Assembly: GCA_046759385.1 (NCBI GenBank)
Contig: JBHICC010000007.1
Span: forward strand, 1-64,000
Origin: JBHICC01 sp046759385
GTDB taxonomy: Bacteria; Pseudomonadota; Gammaproteobacteria; Acidiferrobacterales; SPGG2
DNA length: 64,000 bases
Direction of reading: 5' to 3'
Below, in pieces: positions 25,936-35,170 of the stretch. A model generated the notes under the pieces. That model was given only the letters and a program-made list of their open reading frames with translations, was not told the DNA's origin and searched no databases. Every line of letters begins with the position of its first letter. Position 1 is the first letter of the stretch. The translations under genes were made by a program, and so were the position numbers.

Positions 25936-26940
25936 TCAAGGCCGGCCGGGTTCCGCCCCCTCTTTCTTGACCGGCAGCATGTCCTCGCGCGAGATCCTAA
26001 GGGCAAGCACTGTTGGCGTGGCAATGTAGATAGAGGAGTACGTTCCGATCACTATGCCCACGATCAGCGCGATAGAGAAACCTTGCATAATCTCGCCTCC
26101 GAGAAAAAACAACGCAAGGACCGTTAGCATTGTAGTACCGGACGTGATGATGGTACGGGAGAGGGTTTGATTGATGGAAGTATTCATGATGTCGATGACC
26201 GTCGCTTTGCGCATGCGGCGGAAGTTCTCACGAATGCGGTCGAACACGACAATGGTGTCGTTTAGCGAGTACCCCAGCACTGCTAGAATCGCGGCCAGCA
26301 CCGGCAACGAGAACTCTATTTGCGTTACCGAGAAGAACCCAAAAGTAATCAATACATCATGGGCGACCGCGATGATAGATCCGACCGCGAAGCGCCACTC
26401 AAAGCGAAACAGCACATAGATTAAGATCGCGATCAAGGTGTAAATAAGCGCTAAACCGCCTTTCTCGACCAGCTCGCCTCCAACCTGCGGGCCGACGAAC
26501 TCGACGCGCCTAACCTGGACCTGACAGTCAACGATCGACTTGTCCGTCCCCTGCGTGCACTTCTGTGCGCGGCCCGGTCGACTCTCGACCACAGTTTCAT
26601 TGCGCGCCTTGCGCAAGCCGTCAATAAGCTGGTTGCTCGATGCAGCACTGTCCTGAGCGTCTCCCAAAGGAATGCGCACCATCACGTCGCGCGCTGTACC
26701 AAAGTGTTGAACGACGGCATCGGGAAACCCACTGCCATTGAGCTGTTGACGTACCTCGGCCACTTCAACCGGTTCACCATAACCCAGCTCCACCAATGTA
26801 CCGCCGGTGAAATCCAACCCGAAGTTCAAGCGCTGCGTAAAAAGTGACACGAAGGTAACGATGATCAATACCACCGATATGACGATCGGGATACGGCGCG
26901 TGCCGATAAAATCAATGTTGGTCTTGTCAAGAAACCTCAA
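25936..26940 (-). CDS. secF: protein translocase subunit SecF
   Basis: Inner-membrane partner of SecD that uses the proton gradient to help pull exported proteins through SecYEG. The 334-residue protein starts with one membrane helix and the LNFGLDFTGGTLVEL signature. A periplasmic domain follows, then five more helices with GYSLNDTIVVFDRIRENFR and LSRTIITSGTTMLTVLALF. It follows secD by 12 bases. Confidence 0.96.
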   Translation of the reverse strand: MRFLDKTNIDFIGTRRIPIVISVVLIIVTFVSLFTQRLNFGLDFTGGTLVELGYGEPVEVAEVRQQLNGSGFPDAVVQHFGTARDVMVRIPLGDAQDSAASSNQLIDGLRKARNETVVESRPGRAQKCTQGTDKSIVDCQVQVRRVEFVGPQVGGELVEKGGLALIYTLIAILIYVLFRFEWRFAVGSIIAVAHDVLITFGFFSVTQIEFSLPVLAAILAVLGYSLNDTIVVFDRIRENFRRMRKATVIDIMNTSINQTLSRTIITSGTTMLTVLALFFLGGEIMQGFSIALIVGIVIGTYSSIYIATPTVLALRISREDMLPVKKEGAEPGRP

Positions 26941-26952
26941 CGGTGTCGTCTC

Positions 26953-28833
26953 CTATATCGGTAGCGCGCGCAAGCGTCTGCCGCCGAAAACAAGATTGGC
27001 CATCGCACGCGAGCCAAGAATCGCTGTAAACATAGAGCTCGCGATGCCGATGCAGAGTGTGACCGCAAACCCCTTAATCGGTCCGGTGCCAAAGTTAAAC
27101 AGCAAGACGGCTGCGATAAAGGTGGTGATGTTGGCATCGGCAATGGTTCCCAGCGCCTTTTCGTAGCCAGCTTGGATGCTCGCCTGCGGCGTATTACCGA
27201 CTCGTAGCTCCTCACGGATGCGCTCGAAGATCAGCACGTTTGCGTCGACAGCCATGCCGACGGTAAGCAAAATCCCAGCGACGCCGGGTAAGGTCAGGGT
27301 GGCCTGGATCAACGACAGGATGGCAACGATCAACACGAGGTTTAGGGTGAGCGCGATGTCGGCGATCACGCCAAAAGCACGATAGTAGATAACCATGAAG
27401 ATCATGACCGCGATGAACCCAATTACGATCGCCTGGAAGCCCTGCTGGATGTTGTCCTGGCCCAGGCTCGGGCCGATCGTGCGCTCTTCAACAATGACGA
27501 TCGGTACCGCCAGCGCACCAGCGCGTAACAGCAGCGCAAGTTCATTGGCTTCATCGACTGTAAATGCCCCTTCTATCTGAAAGCGCTTACCGAGTTGTTG
27601 CCTGATCACCGGCGCCGTGATGACCTCCTCGAACCGTCGCTGCACGCGCACCGGCTCGCCCTTCTCATCGAGCACGGGATTGCCATTTTTGTCGCGTTTA
27701 AGCTTTGAGCGCACTTCGACGAACACAACCGCCATGCGCTTGCCTACGTTTTTGCCCGTAACACGCTGATTAACTGCGGCTCCACGTGCGTCCAAGGTAA
27801 TGGAGACTATCGGCTCGCTCGTACGGGCATCGAAATTGGGCTCGGCGTTGATAATGTTGTCGCCCGAATACACGAGTCGGTTCTTGAGCAAGATATGACC
27901 ACCATCGCGATGGCGATAGAGCTTGGAGCCCGGTGGTACCCGACCCGCAAGCGCGCTATTCACATCATGCTCTTCGTCGACCATTCTGATCTCCAAGGTC
28001 GCGGTGCGTCCTAAGATGCGTTTGGCCTCGGCTGTGTCTTGCACACCCGGCAGTTGCACGACGATGCGGGTCGCCCCCTGCTGCTGGATAATGGGCTCGG
28101 CCACGCCGAGTTCGTTCACTCGATTTCGCAACGAGGTCATGTTCTGCTCGAGTGCTGCCTCTTGCCGTTCACGCAGCGCCTGCTCCGTTAGTCGCGCAAC
28201 GATCAGCGGGCCCTCCGCACCGTTGACCTCCTTCAGTTCGAGTTCGGGGAACTCGCTACTGATCGCGGCAAGGGCTTTGGTACGTTCATTCCTATCGCGA
28301 AAACGGGTTTCAACACCTCCCTTATCGAGCCGCCTAACTCTCAGGTAGCGTACTTTGGCTTGTCGTAGGACTCGTCTCAACTCACCGACGAACCGCTCTT
28401 CTTCTTTCTTTACAACCGCGTCCGTATCGACCTGCATTAAGAAATGGACACCGCCGCGCAAGTCAAGCCCGAGATACATGGGCTTGGCCCCGATCTTAGC
28501 GAACACCTCGGGTGTTGCCGGCAACAGGTTAAGCGCGACGGTATACGTATCCCCAAGCTCGCGTTGCACAATGTCATAAGCTTTAAGCTGTTCATCGGTA
28601 TCTGAGAATCGGATCCTGACGCCGGTTTCATCAAGCACCGATGAGGTAAATTTGAGGTCGGACTTGTGCAAGGTCTCCTCAAGGCGCGCGAGCGTGCCGA
28701 TATCAACACTCTGTCGCGACGACGAAATCTGGATCGCAGGATCTTCTCCGTAGAGGTTCGGTATTGCATACACTAATCCCGCCACGACAGCGGCGACGAT
28801 CAGCAAATTCATCCATAGAGGATACCGGTTCAT
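26953..28833 (-). CDS. secD: protein translocase subunit SecD
   Basis: SecDF subunit of the Sec export machinery. The 626-residue protein has an N-terminal helix, the LGLDLRGGVHFLMQVD motif, the large periplasmic region with the P1 base/head domains, and six membrane helices. The helical region includes GMAVDANVLIFERIREELR and ADANITTFIAAVLL, including the conserved Asp implicated in proton movement. Order yajC-secD-secF is standard. yajC is 101 bases upstream. Confidence 0.96.
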   Translation of the reverse strand: MNRYPLWMNLLIVAAVVAGLVYAIPNLYGEDPAIQISSSRQSVDIGTLARLEETLHKSDLKFTSSVLDETGVRIRFSDTDEQLKAYDIVQRELGDTYTVALNLLPATPEVFAKIGAKPMYLGLDLRGGVHFLMQVDTDAVVKKEEERFVGELRRVLRQAKVRYLRVRRLDKGGVETRFRDRNERTKALAAISSEFPELELKEVNGAEGPLIVARLTEQALRERQEAALEQNMTSLRNRVNELGVAEPIIQQQGATRIVVQLPGVQDTAEAKRILGRTATLEIRMVDEEHDVNSALAGRVPPGSKLYRHRDGGHILLKNRLVYSGDNIINAEPNFDARTSEPIVSITLDARGAAVNQRVTGKNVGKRMAVVFVEVRSKLKRDKNGNPVLDEKGEPVRVQRRFEEVITAPVIRQQLGKRFQIEGAFTVDEANELALLLRAGALAVPIVIVEERTIGPSLGQDNIQQGFQAIVIGFIAVMIFMVIYYRAFGVIADIALTLNLVLIVAILSLIQATLTLPGVAGILLTVGMAVDANVLIFERIREELRVGNTPQASIQAGYEKALGTIADANITTFIAAVLLFNFGTGPIKGFAVTLCIGIASSMFTAILGSRAMANLVFGGRRLRALPI

Positions 28834-28934
28834 GACATGCGGCGATGGTCGAGGGCTTGTGGGCCGATTGACGCGCGGTGGAGCCGCCTTGATTCCTTAG
28901 CCGGCCATGGAACGGGGGCTTCCGTGCAATACAT

Positions 28935-29264
28935 CTAAGACGTGGCCTTGATGGTGCCTTTGGGCATGACAGCAGCGACGGAACTCTTTTGTACTTTAAC
29001 AGAAACCCCCTCGGCGATTTCCAGGGTAACGAACTGCTCGCCTACATGCGTAATCCGCCCCAATGTTCCCCCACTGGTCACCACTTCATCACCCTTCGCT
29101 AAACTAGCCACCATACTTCGGTGGTCCTTCGCGCGTTTCTGCTGCGGGCGTATAGCCATAAAATAGAAGATGGCAAAGAACAGAACCATCCAAAACAGCA
29201 GGCCGAACCCAGCCATGCCGCCACCCGCGTCCTGAGCCCAGGCTTCTGAGATGAATAGATTCAT
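28935..29264 (-). CDS. yajC: preprotein translocase accessory subunit YajC
   Basis: Small single-span membrane protein (109 residues) associated with SecDF. The membrane helix GFGLLFWMVLFFAIFYFMAI and adjoining RPQQKRAKDH are diagnostic, followed by the DEVVTSGGTLGRI beta domain. It lies 55 bases after tgt and upstream of secD. Confidence 0.95.
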   Translation of the reverse strand: MNLFISEAWAQDAGGGMAGFGLLFWMVLFFAIFYFMAIRPQQKRAKDHRSMVASLAKGDEVVTSGGTLGRITHVGEQFVTLEIAEGVSVKVQKSSVAAVMPKGTIKATS

Positions 29265-29319
29265 AGCATTATATTCCTCAGAGTCGATCGCACTTTAGGT
29301 ATTAGCCGACACACCCCGC

Positions 29320-30435
29320 TTAAGTCAGGATCGGCGTTTGCTGGCCGCGCATACGATAAAACTTATCGACGAAATCATCCAGTGCTTTTACCGTGACCGC
29401 GGCCCGCAGGTTGCGCATCAGCGTCTGATAGTAGGTTAAGTTGTGGATCGTGGCCAATCGGGCACCGAGGATCTCGTTGTGGCTGTGTAAGTAGCGCAGA
29501 TAGGCGCGTGTGTGGCGCTGGCACGTATAGCACGCGCACTGGGGGTCGACAGCAGTGGTGTCACTCGCATAGCGGCTATTGCGGACCTTAATAACGCCCG
29601 TGTGGGTAAATAGCCAACCGTTGCGTGCGTTTCGGGTCGGCATCACACAGTCAAACATATCCATGCCGCGGCGCACGCATTCCACGAGGTCCTCGGGGGT
29701 TCCCACACCCATCAGGTAGCGAGGCTTGTCCGCCGGCATCTGGCCGGCAGCGTGCGACACCATACGGAACATTTCCTCTTTGGATTCGCCGACTGCCAAG
29801 CCCCCGATCGCGTAGCCATCAAAGCCAATTTGTAGCAACCCGGTCAAGGAGATGTCTCGCAGATGCTCGTACGTACCACCTTGAATGATGCCGAACAATG
29901 CGCCTGGATAGGTGCCATGAGCACGCTTGCTTTGCTCGGCCCACCGCAACGACAACTCCATAGACTGGCGGGCTTGTGCCTCAGTGACGGGATAGGCTGT
30001 GCACTCGTCAAACACCATCATAACGTCCGCGCCCAATGCATGTTGTACCTGCATCGCTTCATCGGGCCCCAAGAAAATGGGCTCGCCATCAACGGGTGAG
30101 CGGAAGTGAACGCCGCGCTCAGTGATTTCGCGAAGCTCCCCAAGGCTCCAGACCTGAAACCCGCCGGAGTCGGTTAACAGCGGCCCGCCCCAGCCCATGA
30201 AGCCGTGTAGACCACCGTGCGCGGCAATGACTCCCACACCCGGGCGCAACATAAGATGAAAAGTGTTGCCGAGGATCATCTCAGCGCCGAGCTCATGAAG
30301 CTCCTCGGGAGTCATCGCTTTAACCGTTCCGTATGTGCCAACAGGCATGAACGCAGGGGTCTCCACCGGCCCCCGTTCAAACACGAGGCGCCCGCGACGC
30401 GCTGAGCCGTCATTGGCTAGTAATTCAAATCTCAT
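29320..30435 (-). CDS. tgt: queuine tRNA-ribosyltransferase
   Basis: Exchanges guanine-34 of GUN-anticodon tRNAs for preQ1 in queuosine synthesis. The 371 residues have the catalytic LLTDSGGFQVWSLG, the GGLAVGES region, and a zinc site in CACYTCQRHTRAYLRYLHSH. Length and order after queA are typical. A heptad palindromic element fills the 56-base space after queA. Confidence 0.96.
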   Translation of the reverse strand: MRFELLANDGSARRGRLVFERGPVETPAFMPVGTYGTVKAMTPEELHELGAEMILGNTFHLMLRPGVGVIAAHGGLHGFMGWGGPLLTDSGGFQVWSLGELREITERGVHFRSPVDGEPIFLGPDEAMQVQHALGADVMMVFDECTAYPVTEAQARQSMELSLRWAEQSKRAHGTYPGALFGIIQGGTYEHLRDISLTGLLQIGFDGYAIGGLAVGESKEEMFRMVSHAAGQMPADKPRYLMGVGTPEDLVECVRRGMDMFDCVMPTRNARNGWLFTHTGVIKVRNSRYASDTTAVDPQCACYTCQRHTRAYLRYLHSHNEILGARLATIHNLTYYQTLMRNLRAAVTVKALDDFVDKFYRMRGQQTPILT

Positions 30436-30439
30436 AAAA

Positions 30440-30508
30440 CCTAGTTTGAGGTTGCAAATAACAAGTTACAAGTAAGCGCAATGCCGTTTCACTACTTGCC
30501 GCTTGCCA
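30440..30508. repeat. heptad-word palindromic element C
   Basis: Starts inside the last queA codons and fills the queA-tgt gap. On the minus strand the phase-of-seven words include GGCAAGC, GGCAAGT, then CTTGTAA, CTTGTTA and TTTGCAA. GCAAG...CAAGT on the left can pair with ACTTG...TTTGC on the right. It includes the queA stop codon. Confidence 0.5.
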
Positions 30509-31532
30509 TCCGGTGCGTAATAAACATCGCGTCCCCGTAGCTGTAAAAGCGGTAACGTTCACGTACTGCATGTTCGTAAGCCTTGCGCACGTTGTCCGTA
30601 CCGGCGAAGGCGCAGACAAGAACCAACAAGCTCGAGCGTGGCAGGTGAAAGTTGGTGATCAGCGCATCGATCACCTGAAACTGGTAGCCAGGATAGATGT
30701 ATAGCTCTGTTTCGCCAGCAAAAGGACGAACGCAGCCTTTGTCTGCAGCCGCCTCAAGTGCGCGCACCACGGTCGTACCTACGGCGATTATCTGCCCACC
30801 GCGAGATTGGGCAGTTTCGACCGCTGTGCAAACGGCCTCATCGATCTCTACAGATTCAGCATGCAGGCGATGATTGCGAATATCTTGCGAGCGTACTGGC
30901 TGAAAGGTGCCGGCACCGATACGTAACGTGAGGAATGCGGTCTGCACACCGGCGGCGGCGAGATGCGCAAACATTGTCGCATCGAAATGTAAGCCCGCGG
31001 TTGGCGCCGCCACGGCCCCCGGCACCTGCGCATAGACCGTCTGATAGCGGTCCCGATCTCCTGGCCGGTCCGAACGCGTGATATAGGGCGGTAAGGGTAC
31101 ATGACCGATGCAATCGAGGATCTCCAACACAGGCTGCGGATGTTCGATGTATAGCTCGTAGAACTCACCGCGGCGAGCAATGACCTGCGCCGGAACAGCA
31201 CCTTCAAGGGAAACGGACGTGCCGACGCGTACAGGTTTGCTCGCACGCAGCTGTGCGAGCACTGCGCGCTCGTTCAACACCCGCTCAATAAGCAGCTCTA
31301 CCTCACCACCCGTTTGCTTTTTTCCAAAGAGGCGTGCTGGGATTACACGCGTGTTGTTAAACACTAATAAATCACCAGCGTGCAATAGCCTTGTCAGTTG
31401 CACGAAATGCAGATCTTTGATGTCTCCGCTGCCGCCATCGAGCACGAGCAATCGGCTAGCCGAACGTGTGGGCGTTGGATGCTGAGCGATCAGCTTGTCA
31501 GGTAGACGGTAATCGAACTCATCAATCCGCAT
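30492..31532 (-). CDS. queA: S-adenosylmethionine:tRNA ribosyltransferase-isomerase
   Basis: Transfers and isomerises the ribosyl of SAM onto preQ1-tRNA to give epoxyqueuosine, next after Tgt. The 346 residues start DEFDYRLPDKLIAQHP and contain LLVFNNTRVIPARLFGKK, VAAPTAGLHFD, LRIGAGTFQPV and ITNFHLPRSSLLVLV. All are hallmarks of the family. It is the first gene of the queA-tgt-yajC-secDF group. tRNA-Leu is transcribed divergently just upstream. Confidence 0.97.
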   Translation of the reverse strand: MRIDEFDYRLPDKLIAQHPTPTRSASRLLVLDGGSGDIKDLHFVQLTRLLHAGDLLVFNNTRVIPARLFGKKQTGGEVELLIERVLNERAVLAQLRASKPVRVGTSVSLEGAVPAQVIARRGEFYELYIEHPQPVLEILDCIGHVPLPPYITRSDRPGDRDRYQTVYAQVPGAVAAPTAGLHFDATMFAHLAAAGVQTAFLTLRIGAGTFQPVRSQDIRNHRLHAESVEIDEAVCTAVETAQSRGGQIIAVGTTVVRALEAAADKGCVRPFAGETELYIYPGYQFQVIDALITNFHLPRSSLLVLVCAFAGTDNVRKAYEHAVRERYRFYSYGDAMFITHRMASGK

Positions 31533-31573
31533 AGGGTCATAAGCTGGGAAAGGCGGCAGGGTGATGGCGCTGT

Positions 31574-31602
31574 GTTACCCGCCGCGAAGAATCGTTTATA
31601 CT
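31574..31602 (+). promoter_or_regulatory. promoter for tRNA-Leu
   Basis: TATACT (31597-31602) is a good -10 element placed about 11 bases before the mature tRNA 5' end. The upstream GTTACC at 17 bases is a poor -35, so strength is uncertain. Confidence 0.45.
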
Positions 31603-31612
31603 TGCGCGTCTC

Positions 31613-31699
31613 GCCGGGATGGCGGAACTGGTAGACGCGCCAGACTCAAAATCTGGTGGTGGCAACACCGTGAGAGTTCGAGTCTCTCTCCCGGCACCA
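31613..31699 (+). tRNA. tRNA-Leu (anticodon CAA)
   Basis: An 87-base class II tRNA including encoded CCA. Acceptor GCCGGGA pairs with TCCCGGC; the anticodon arm is CCAGA-CTCAAAA-TCTGG, placing CAA at positions 34-36; a long variable arm and a TTCGAGT T-loop follow. It decodes UUG. It lies between the minus-strand genes queA and panB on the opposite strand. Confidence 0.95.
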
Positions 31700-31781
31700 G
31701 CAATCCCATGTAGCACCAGCTCATGCGCGACGCGGCAACGCCTCGCGCCTGCAGGTGCGCCTGTCGACAGCGTGTAAGCTA

Positions 31782-32585
31782 TCAATTCTCGAAGCTGTGT
31801 TCCGGGCCTGGGAACGCGCCGCTTCGCACCGCCGTGATGAATGCCTCGATGGCCTCCTCGATACCGGTGCTTCCCTCCATGAAATTCTTGGAGAACTTTG
31901 GGCTTGGGCGCGGGTAAATACCCAGAATGTCGTGTAGCACCAGCACCTGGCCGTCGCATTCCGGGCCCGCGCCGATGCCGACGGTAGGGATGGTCAGCTC
32001 TTCGCTTACTCGCTTCGCCAGGGCGGTGGGTATGGCCTCTAGAATTAATAGGCGCGCACCGGCCTCTTGTAGCGCGTGCGCATCTTCGCGCAGGCGCTCG
32101 GCCGAGGTTGCGTCTCGACCCTGAATTTTGTAACCGCCGAGCTGATGCACGGCTTGTGGTGTGAGGCCCAGATGCCCGCACACTGGTACACCATGTTCTG
32201 TTAGGAACCTAACCGTATCGATGATGGCGCTTCCACCTTCAAGCTTCACCATGTGCGCGCGGCCTCGCTGCATCGCCTGCCCAGCGTTGATCAGTGCTTG
32301 TTCCGGGTTGACTTGATAGGTCATGAACGGCATATCCGCCACGATCCATGCGCGCTTGCAACCGCGTGCCACACAACGGCTATGATAGATCACGTCCTCG
32401 AGAGTAACGGGTAACGTGTTCTCGTGGCCCTGTAGGACCATGCCGAGCGAGTCACCGACGATAATGACCTCGATCCCGGCCTTATCGAGCATGGCCGCAA
32501 AGCTGTAGTCGTAGGCGGTAAGGGAGGTGATCTTCTCACCAGCCTGCTTCATCGCCATGAGCGTGGAGATCGTTACAGGTTTCAT
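31782..32585 (-). CDS. panB: 3-methyl-2-oxobutanoate hydroxymethyltransferase
   Basis: First enzyme of pantothenate synthesis, transferring a one-carbon unit from methylenetetrahydrofolate to ketoisovalerate. The 267-residue TIM-barrel enzyme has ITSLTAYDYSFA, VGDSLGMVLQGH, ADMPFMTYQ, MVKLEGG and PTVGIGAGPECDGQVLVL. Its ATG overlaps the upstream kinase stop by four bases. panC is not next to it. Confidence 0.97.
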   Translation of the reverse strand: MKPVTISTLMAMKQAGEKITSLTAYDYSFAAMLDKAGIEVIIVGDSLGMVLQGHENTLPVTLEDVIYHSRCVARGCKRAWIVADMPFMTYQVNPEQALINAGQAMQRGRAHMVKLEGGSAIIDTVRFLTEHGVPVCGHLGLTPQAVHQLGGYKIQGRDATSAERLREDAHALQEAGARLLILEAIPTALAKRVSEELTIPTVGIGAGPECDGQVLVLHDILGIYPRPSPKFSKNFMEGSTGIEEAIEAFITAVRSGAFPGPEHSFEN

Positions 32586-33232
32586 CCTTCAGCTGCGAGG
32601 GGATTGAAGAAGTGGCGCCCGCTTCGATGTTTCTTAATCTGCTCTACGAGAACGTCGAAATCCTTTTCGTTGTCAACAAAGTTGATGTCGGCGGCATTCA
32701 CTACAAGTAGTGGTCCAGCGGAGTAATGATAAAAGAATTGGGTATAGGCATCGACCATTTGTCGAACGTAACCACGGTCGATCAGATTTTCATAACCGTG
32801 ACCGCGACGTCGAATTCTGTCGACAAGTACATCGGCAGGCGCTTGCAAATAGATCACCTGATCGGGCACGGGCAGATCCAGGCGCAGCTGCGCGTAGACC
32901 TGTTCGTATAACCTCAGTTCATCGTCTTCCAGGTTCACTCGTGCAAATAGCGTGTCTTTTTCTAACATAAAATCGGCAACGCAACCCGGGTGAAACATGT
33001 CCTGTTGCTTGAGCTCCTGTATCTGGCGCGCGCGTTGAAACAAAAAGAACAGCTGGGCGGGCAACGCAAACCGCGCACGCGACTGATAGAACCTTTCGAG
33101 AAAAGGGTTCTCTTCCGGACGCTCCAGTAAAAGCTTAGTTTCGAAAGCGTCAGCGAGTTTTCGCGCGAGACTGGTCTTGCCGACGCCGATGGGACCCTCC
33201 ACCGCCAGATAACCCGGTCCGTCATGCCTCAT
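32582..33232 (-). CDS. deoxynucleoside kinase family protein
   Basis: Phosphorylates deoxynucleosides, probably deoxyadenosine or deoxyguanosine, for salvage. The 216-residue protein opens with the P-loop VEGPIGVGKTSLA. It continues with ERPEENPFLERFY and the dNK-type FMLEKDTLFARVNL and IYLQAPADVLVDRIRRRG lid region. Exact substrate preference cannot be read from sequence. It sits between folK and panB, overlapping panB by four bases, a common gammaproteobacterial arrangement. Confidence 0.88.
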   Translation of the reverse strand: MRHDGPGYLAVEGPIGVGKTSLARKLADAFETKLLLERPEENPFLERFYQSRARFALPAQLFFLFQRARQIQELKQQDMFHPGCVADFMLEKDTLFARVNLEDDELRLYEQVYAQLRLDLPVPDQVIYLQAPADVLVDRIRRRGHGYENLIDRGYVRQMVDAYTQFFYHYSAGPLLVVNAADINFVDNEKDFDVLVEQIKKHRSGRHFFNPLAAEG

Positions 33233-33268
33233 ACTCGTACCGTTTCATGTCGGGTCACAACCGAAGAC

Positions 33269-33772
33269 TCAATCTTCAAGCTTGAGAACACGCTGCTGCG
33301 CACAGCCACGCAACAGCTCGCTCACGCGGCCTCGTCCTGGTATGACGAGATCGGGATCAAGCTCCATCAAAGGATACAGGACGAACGCGCGTTCGTGGAG
33401 TCTCGGGTGCGGAACGACAAGATCATCCGTACATAGTTGACGTTGGCCATAAAGCAATAGATCGAGATCGAGCGTGCGCGGCCCCCATCGGCCACCTTGG
33501 CGGACTCGGCCACGCTGGCGTTCAATCTCAAGTAGTGCGTACATCAACGTGTCGGGCGCCAAGGCCGTAACCACGCGACAGACCGCATTAATAAAGTCCG
33601 GTTGCGCGACTGGCCCGAGCGGGGCAGTACGATAGAGTGATGAGCAGCGCTCCGACAAGGTGTGTGGCAGCGCCCCGAGCGCATCGATCCCGGCGCGTAC
33701 ATGAGCCACCGGATCATCAAGATTACTACCGAGCCCGATATAAGCACGCGCAGAACGATCTGAGTTATTCAC
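33269..33772 (-). CDS. folK: 2-amino-4-hydroxy-6-hydroxymethyldihydropteridine pyrophosphokinase
   Basis: Activates the pterin for folate synthesis by pyrophosphoryl transfer from ATP. The 167 residues have AYIGLGSNLDDP, the RTAPLGPVAQPDFINAV stretch and GRWGPRTLDLDLLLYG with the metal-binding DxDLLL, then VVPHPRLHERAFVLYPLMEL. The start is GTG at 33772 overlapping the pcnB stop (GTGA). It follows pcnB and precedes the dNK gene. Confidence 0.96.
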   Translation of the reverse strand: MNNSDRSARAYIGLGSNLDDPVAHVRAGIDALGALPHTLSERCSSLYRTAPLGPVAQPDFINAVCRVVTALAPDTLMYALLEIERQRGRVRQGGRWGPRTLDLDLLLYGQRQLCTDDLVVPHPRLHERAFVLYPLMELDPDLVIPGRGRVSELLRGCAQQRVLKLED

Positions 33773-35058
33773 GTCTTTCGTTTTCGGCGGCGCCGGCGAA
33801 TTTTCGCCGTTGTCTTAGACAGCTCGCGGACCATCACGCGTCGTTCCCGGTCATCGACCTCTTGAAAGCGGGTCCACCAGTCGCCGATCTCGGCCCGCTC
33901 TTCCCCAGCTTGAATCCGCAAGAGCAGGAAATCATAAGCCGCACGGAAGCGCTTGTGTTCGAGCAGACGAAGCGCCTGTCGCCCTACTCGGCGCTCAAAC
34001 CGCGGCTGCAGCGCCCAGATCTCGCGTACTGGGATACTAAACCGCCTGGGAATGGCGATGCGTTGCGATTGTCTCGTGAGCACATCCGAAGTAGCGAGCT
34101 GTAGCGCCAAGTGTGGGGTGCGCCCCTGCGTGACAAGCGTTTCCATCTGCCGCCGCATCGGCTCCCATAACATGGTCGCGAACAGGAACGCGGGCGTGAC
34201 CGGTTTATCCTGAGAAACTCGTTCATCGGTATTCGCCAGTGCGGACGGGACCATAGTCAGCGGATAGCCGTTCCTCTCTCGGGCTAGCGCACTCTCAGTC
34301 ATGGGGAAGATGTACTTGAACAGATCGTGCTTACGCAGCAGCTCATACGTATTGAGCGCGCTCCCCCCGTGAAACAGCTTCAGTACTTCCTCAAACATTC
34401 GAGCCGGCGGCACGTCGAGCAATAAATGGCCTAGCTCGCCGATAGGTGCAGCTGTCTTCGGCTCAACCTTGAAACCGAGTTTGGCGGAGAACCGCAAAGC
34501 ACGCAGCAAACGGACAGGATCCTCGCGGTAGCGGATATCGGGTTTGCCGATAATGCGCAACACGCCACGCTTCAGATCATCGACGCCACCCACATAGTCA
34601 ACGACTGAATAGTCGCGGATATCATAATAAAGTGCGTTGACCGTGAAATCGCGCCTGAGCGCATCCTCCTCCTGCGTACCGAACACGTTGTCCCGGAGTA
34701 TCCGCCCTTCTGGGCTCTTTCGTGCCAAGGCGTCGTTGTCTTTGGTTAACTCCGGCACCCCGCGAAACGTCGCGACCTCAATGATCTCACGGCCGAAGCG
34801 CACATGCGCTAATCGAAACCGTCGTCCGATCAGACGCGCGTTGCGAAACAGTTTACGAATCTCCTCTGGCCGGGCGTCTGTTACAACATCAAAGTCCTTC
34901 GGCTCACGCCCCAGCATGAGGTCACGCACGCAACCACCTACTAAGTAACTGGCGTAACCAGCTTGCTTGAGCCGATTCAGAACCTTGAGCGCGTTTTGGC
35001 CAACTTGTGCACGCGAAATGGGATGCGTAGCGCAGGGAACGATGACAGGGGCGCTAAT
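33769..35058 (-). CDS. pcnB: poly(A) polymerase I, probable ATT start
   Basis: Adds poly(A) tails that promote RNA decay. The nucleotidyltransferase core reads YLVGGCVRDLMLG then EPKDFDVVTDARP, followed by RRFRLAHVRFG, EVATFRG, RRDFTVNALYYD, REDPVRLLRALRFSAKLG and an RNA-binding C-terminus ending in a basic RRRRKRK tail. A start at the GTG in GGCVRDLM (34929) would remove part of the catalytic GG...RD loop and about 40 conserved residues. No ATG, GTG or TTG exists upstream before the in-frame TGA at 35062-35064. The codon ATT at 35056-35058 directly follows AGGAAGGTGAG at ideal spacing. E. coli pcnB is known to use AUU, so I place the start there (429 residues). Confidence 0.9.
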   Translation of the reverse strand: MSAPVIVPCATHPISRAQVGQNALKVLNRLKQAGYASYLVGGCVRDLMLGREPKDFDVVTDARPEEIRKLFRNARLIGRRFRLAHVRFGREIIEVATFRGVPELTKDNDALARKSPEGRILRDNVFGTQEEDALRRDFTVNALYYDIRDYSVVDYVGGVDDLKRGVLRIIGKPDIRYREDPVRLLRALRFSAKLGFKVEPKTAAPIGELGHLLLDVPPARMFEEVLKLFHGGSALNTYELLRKHDLFKYIFPMTESALARERNGYPLTMVPSALANTDERVSQDKPVTPAFLFATMLWEPMRRQMETLVTQGRTPHLALQLATSDVLTRQSQRIAIPRRFSIPVREIWALQPRFERRVGRQALRLLEHKRFRAAYDFLLLRIQAGEERAEIGDWWTRFQEVDDRERRVMVRELSKTTAKIRRRRRKRKT

Positions 35059-35099
35059 TTCTCACCTTCCTGTACATATCATCGTAAGCTAGGGATTTG

Positions 35100-35127
35100 T
35101 TGTTCAAATTGTACCCACGGGTATAAT
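35100..35127 (+). promoter_or_regulatory. promoter for tRNA-Glu
   Basis: TTGTTC (35100-35105), 16-base spacer, TATAAT (35122-35127). The -10 is perfect; the tRNA begins about 44 bases downstream. It lies in the divergent space between pcnB and tRNA-Glu. Confidence 0.65.
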
Positions 35128-35170
35128 AGCATCCCTTCGTTAAACGTTCCGAGCGCCATCGCGCACGCAG

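Noticed and set aside
31537..32181. Minus-strand open frame of 214 codons over tRNA-Leu and panB
   Set aside because: Its translation runs antisense through the tRNA and in another frame of panB; the peptide near GRETRTLTVL is the familiar spurious product of an antisense tRNA.
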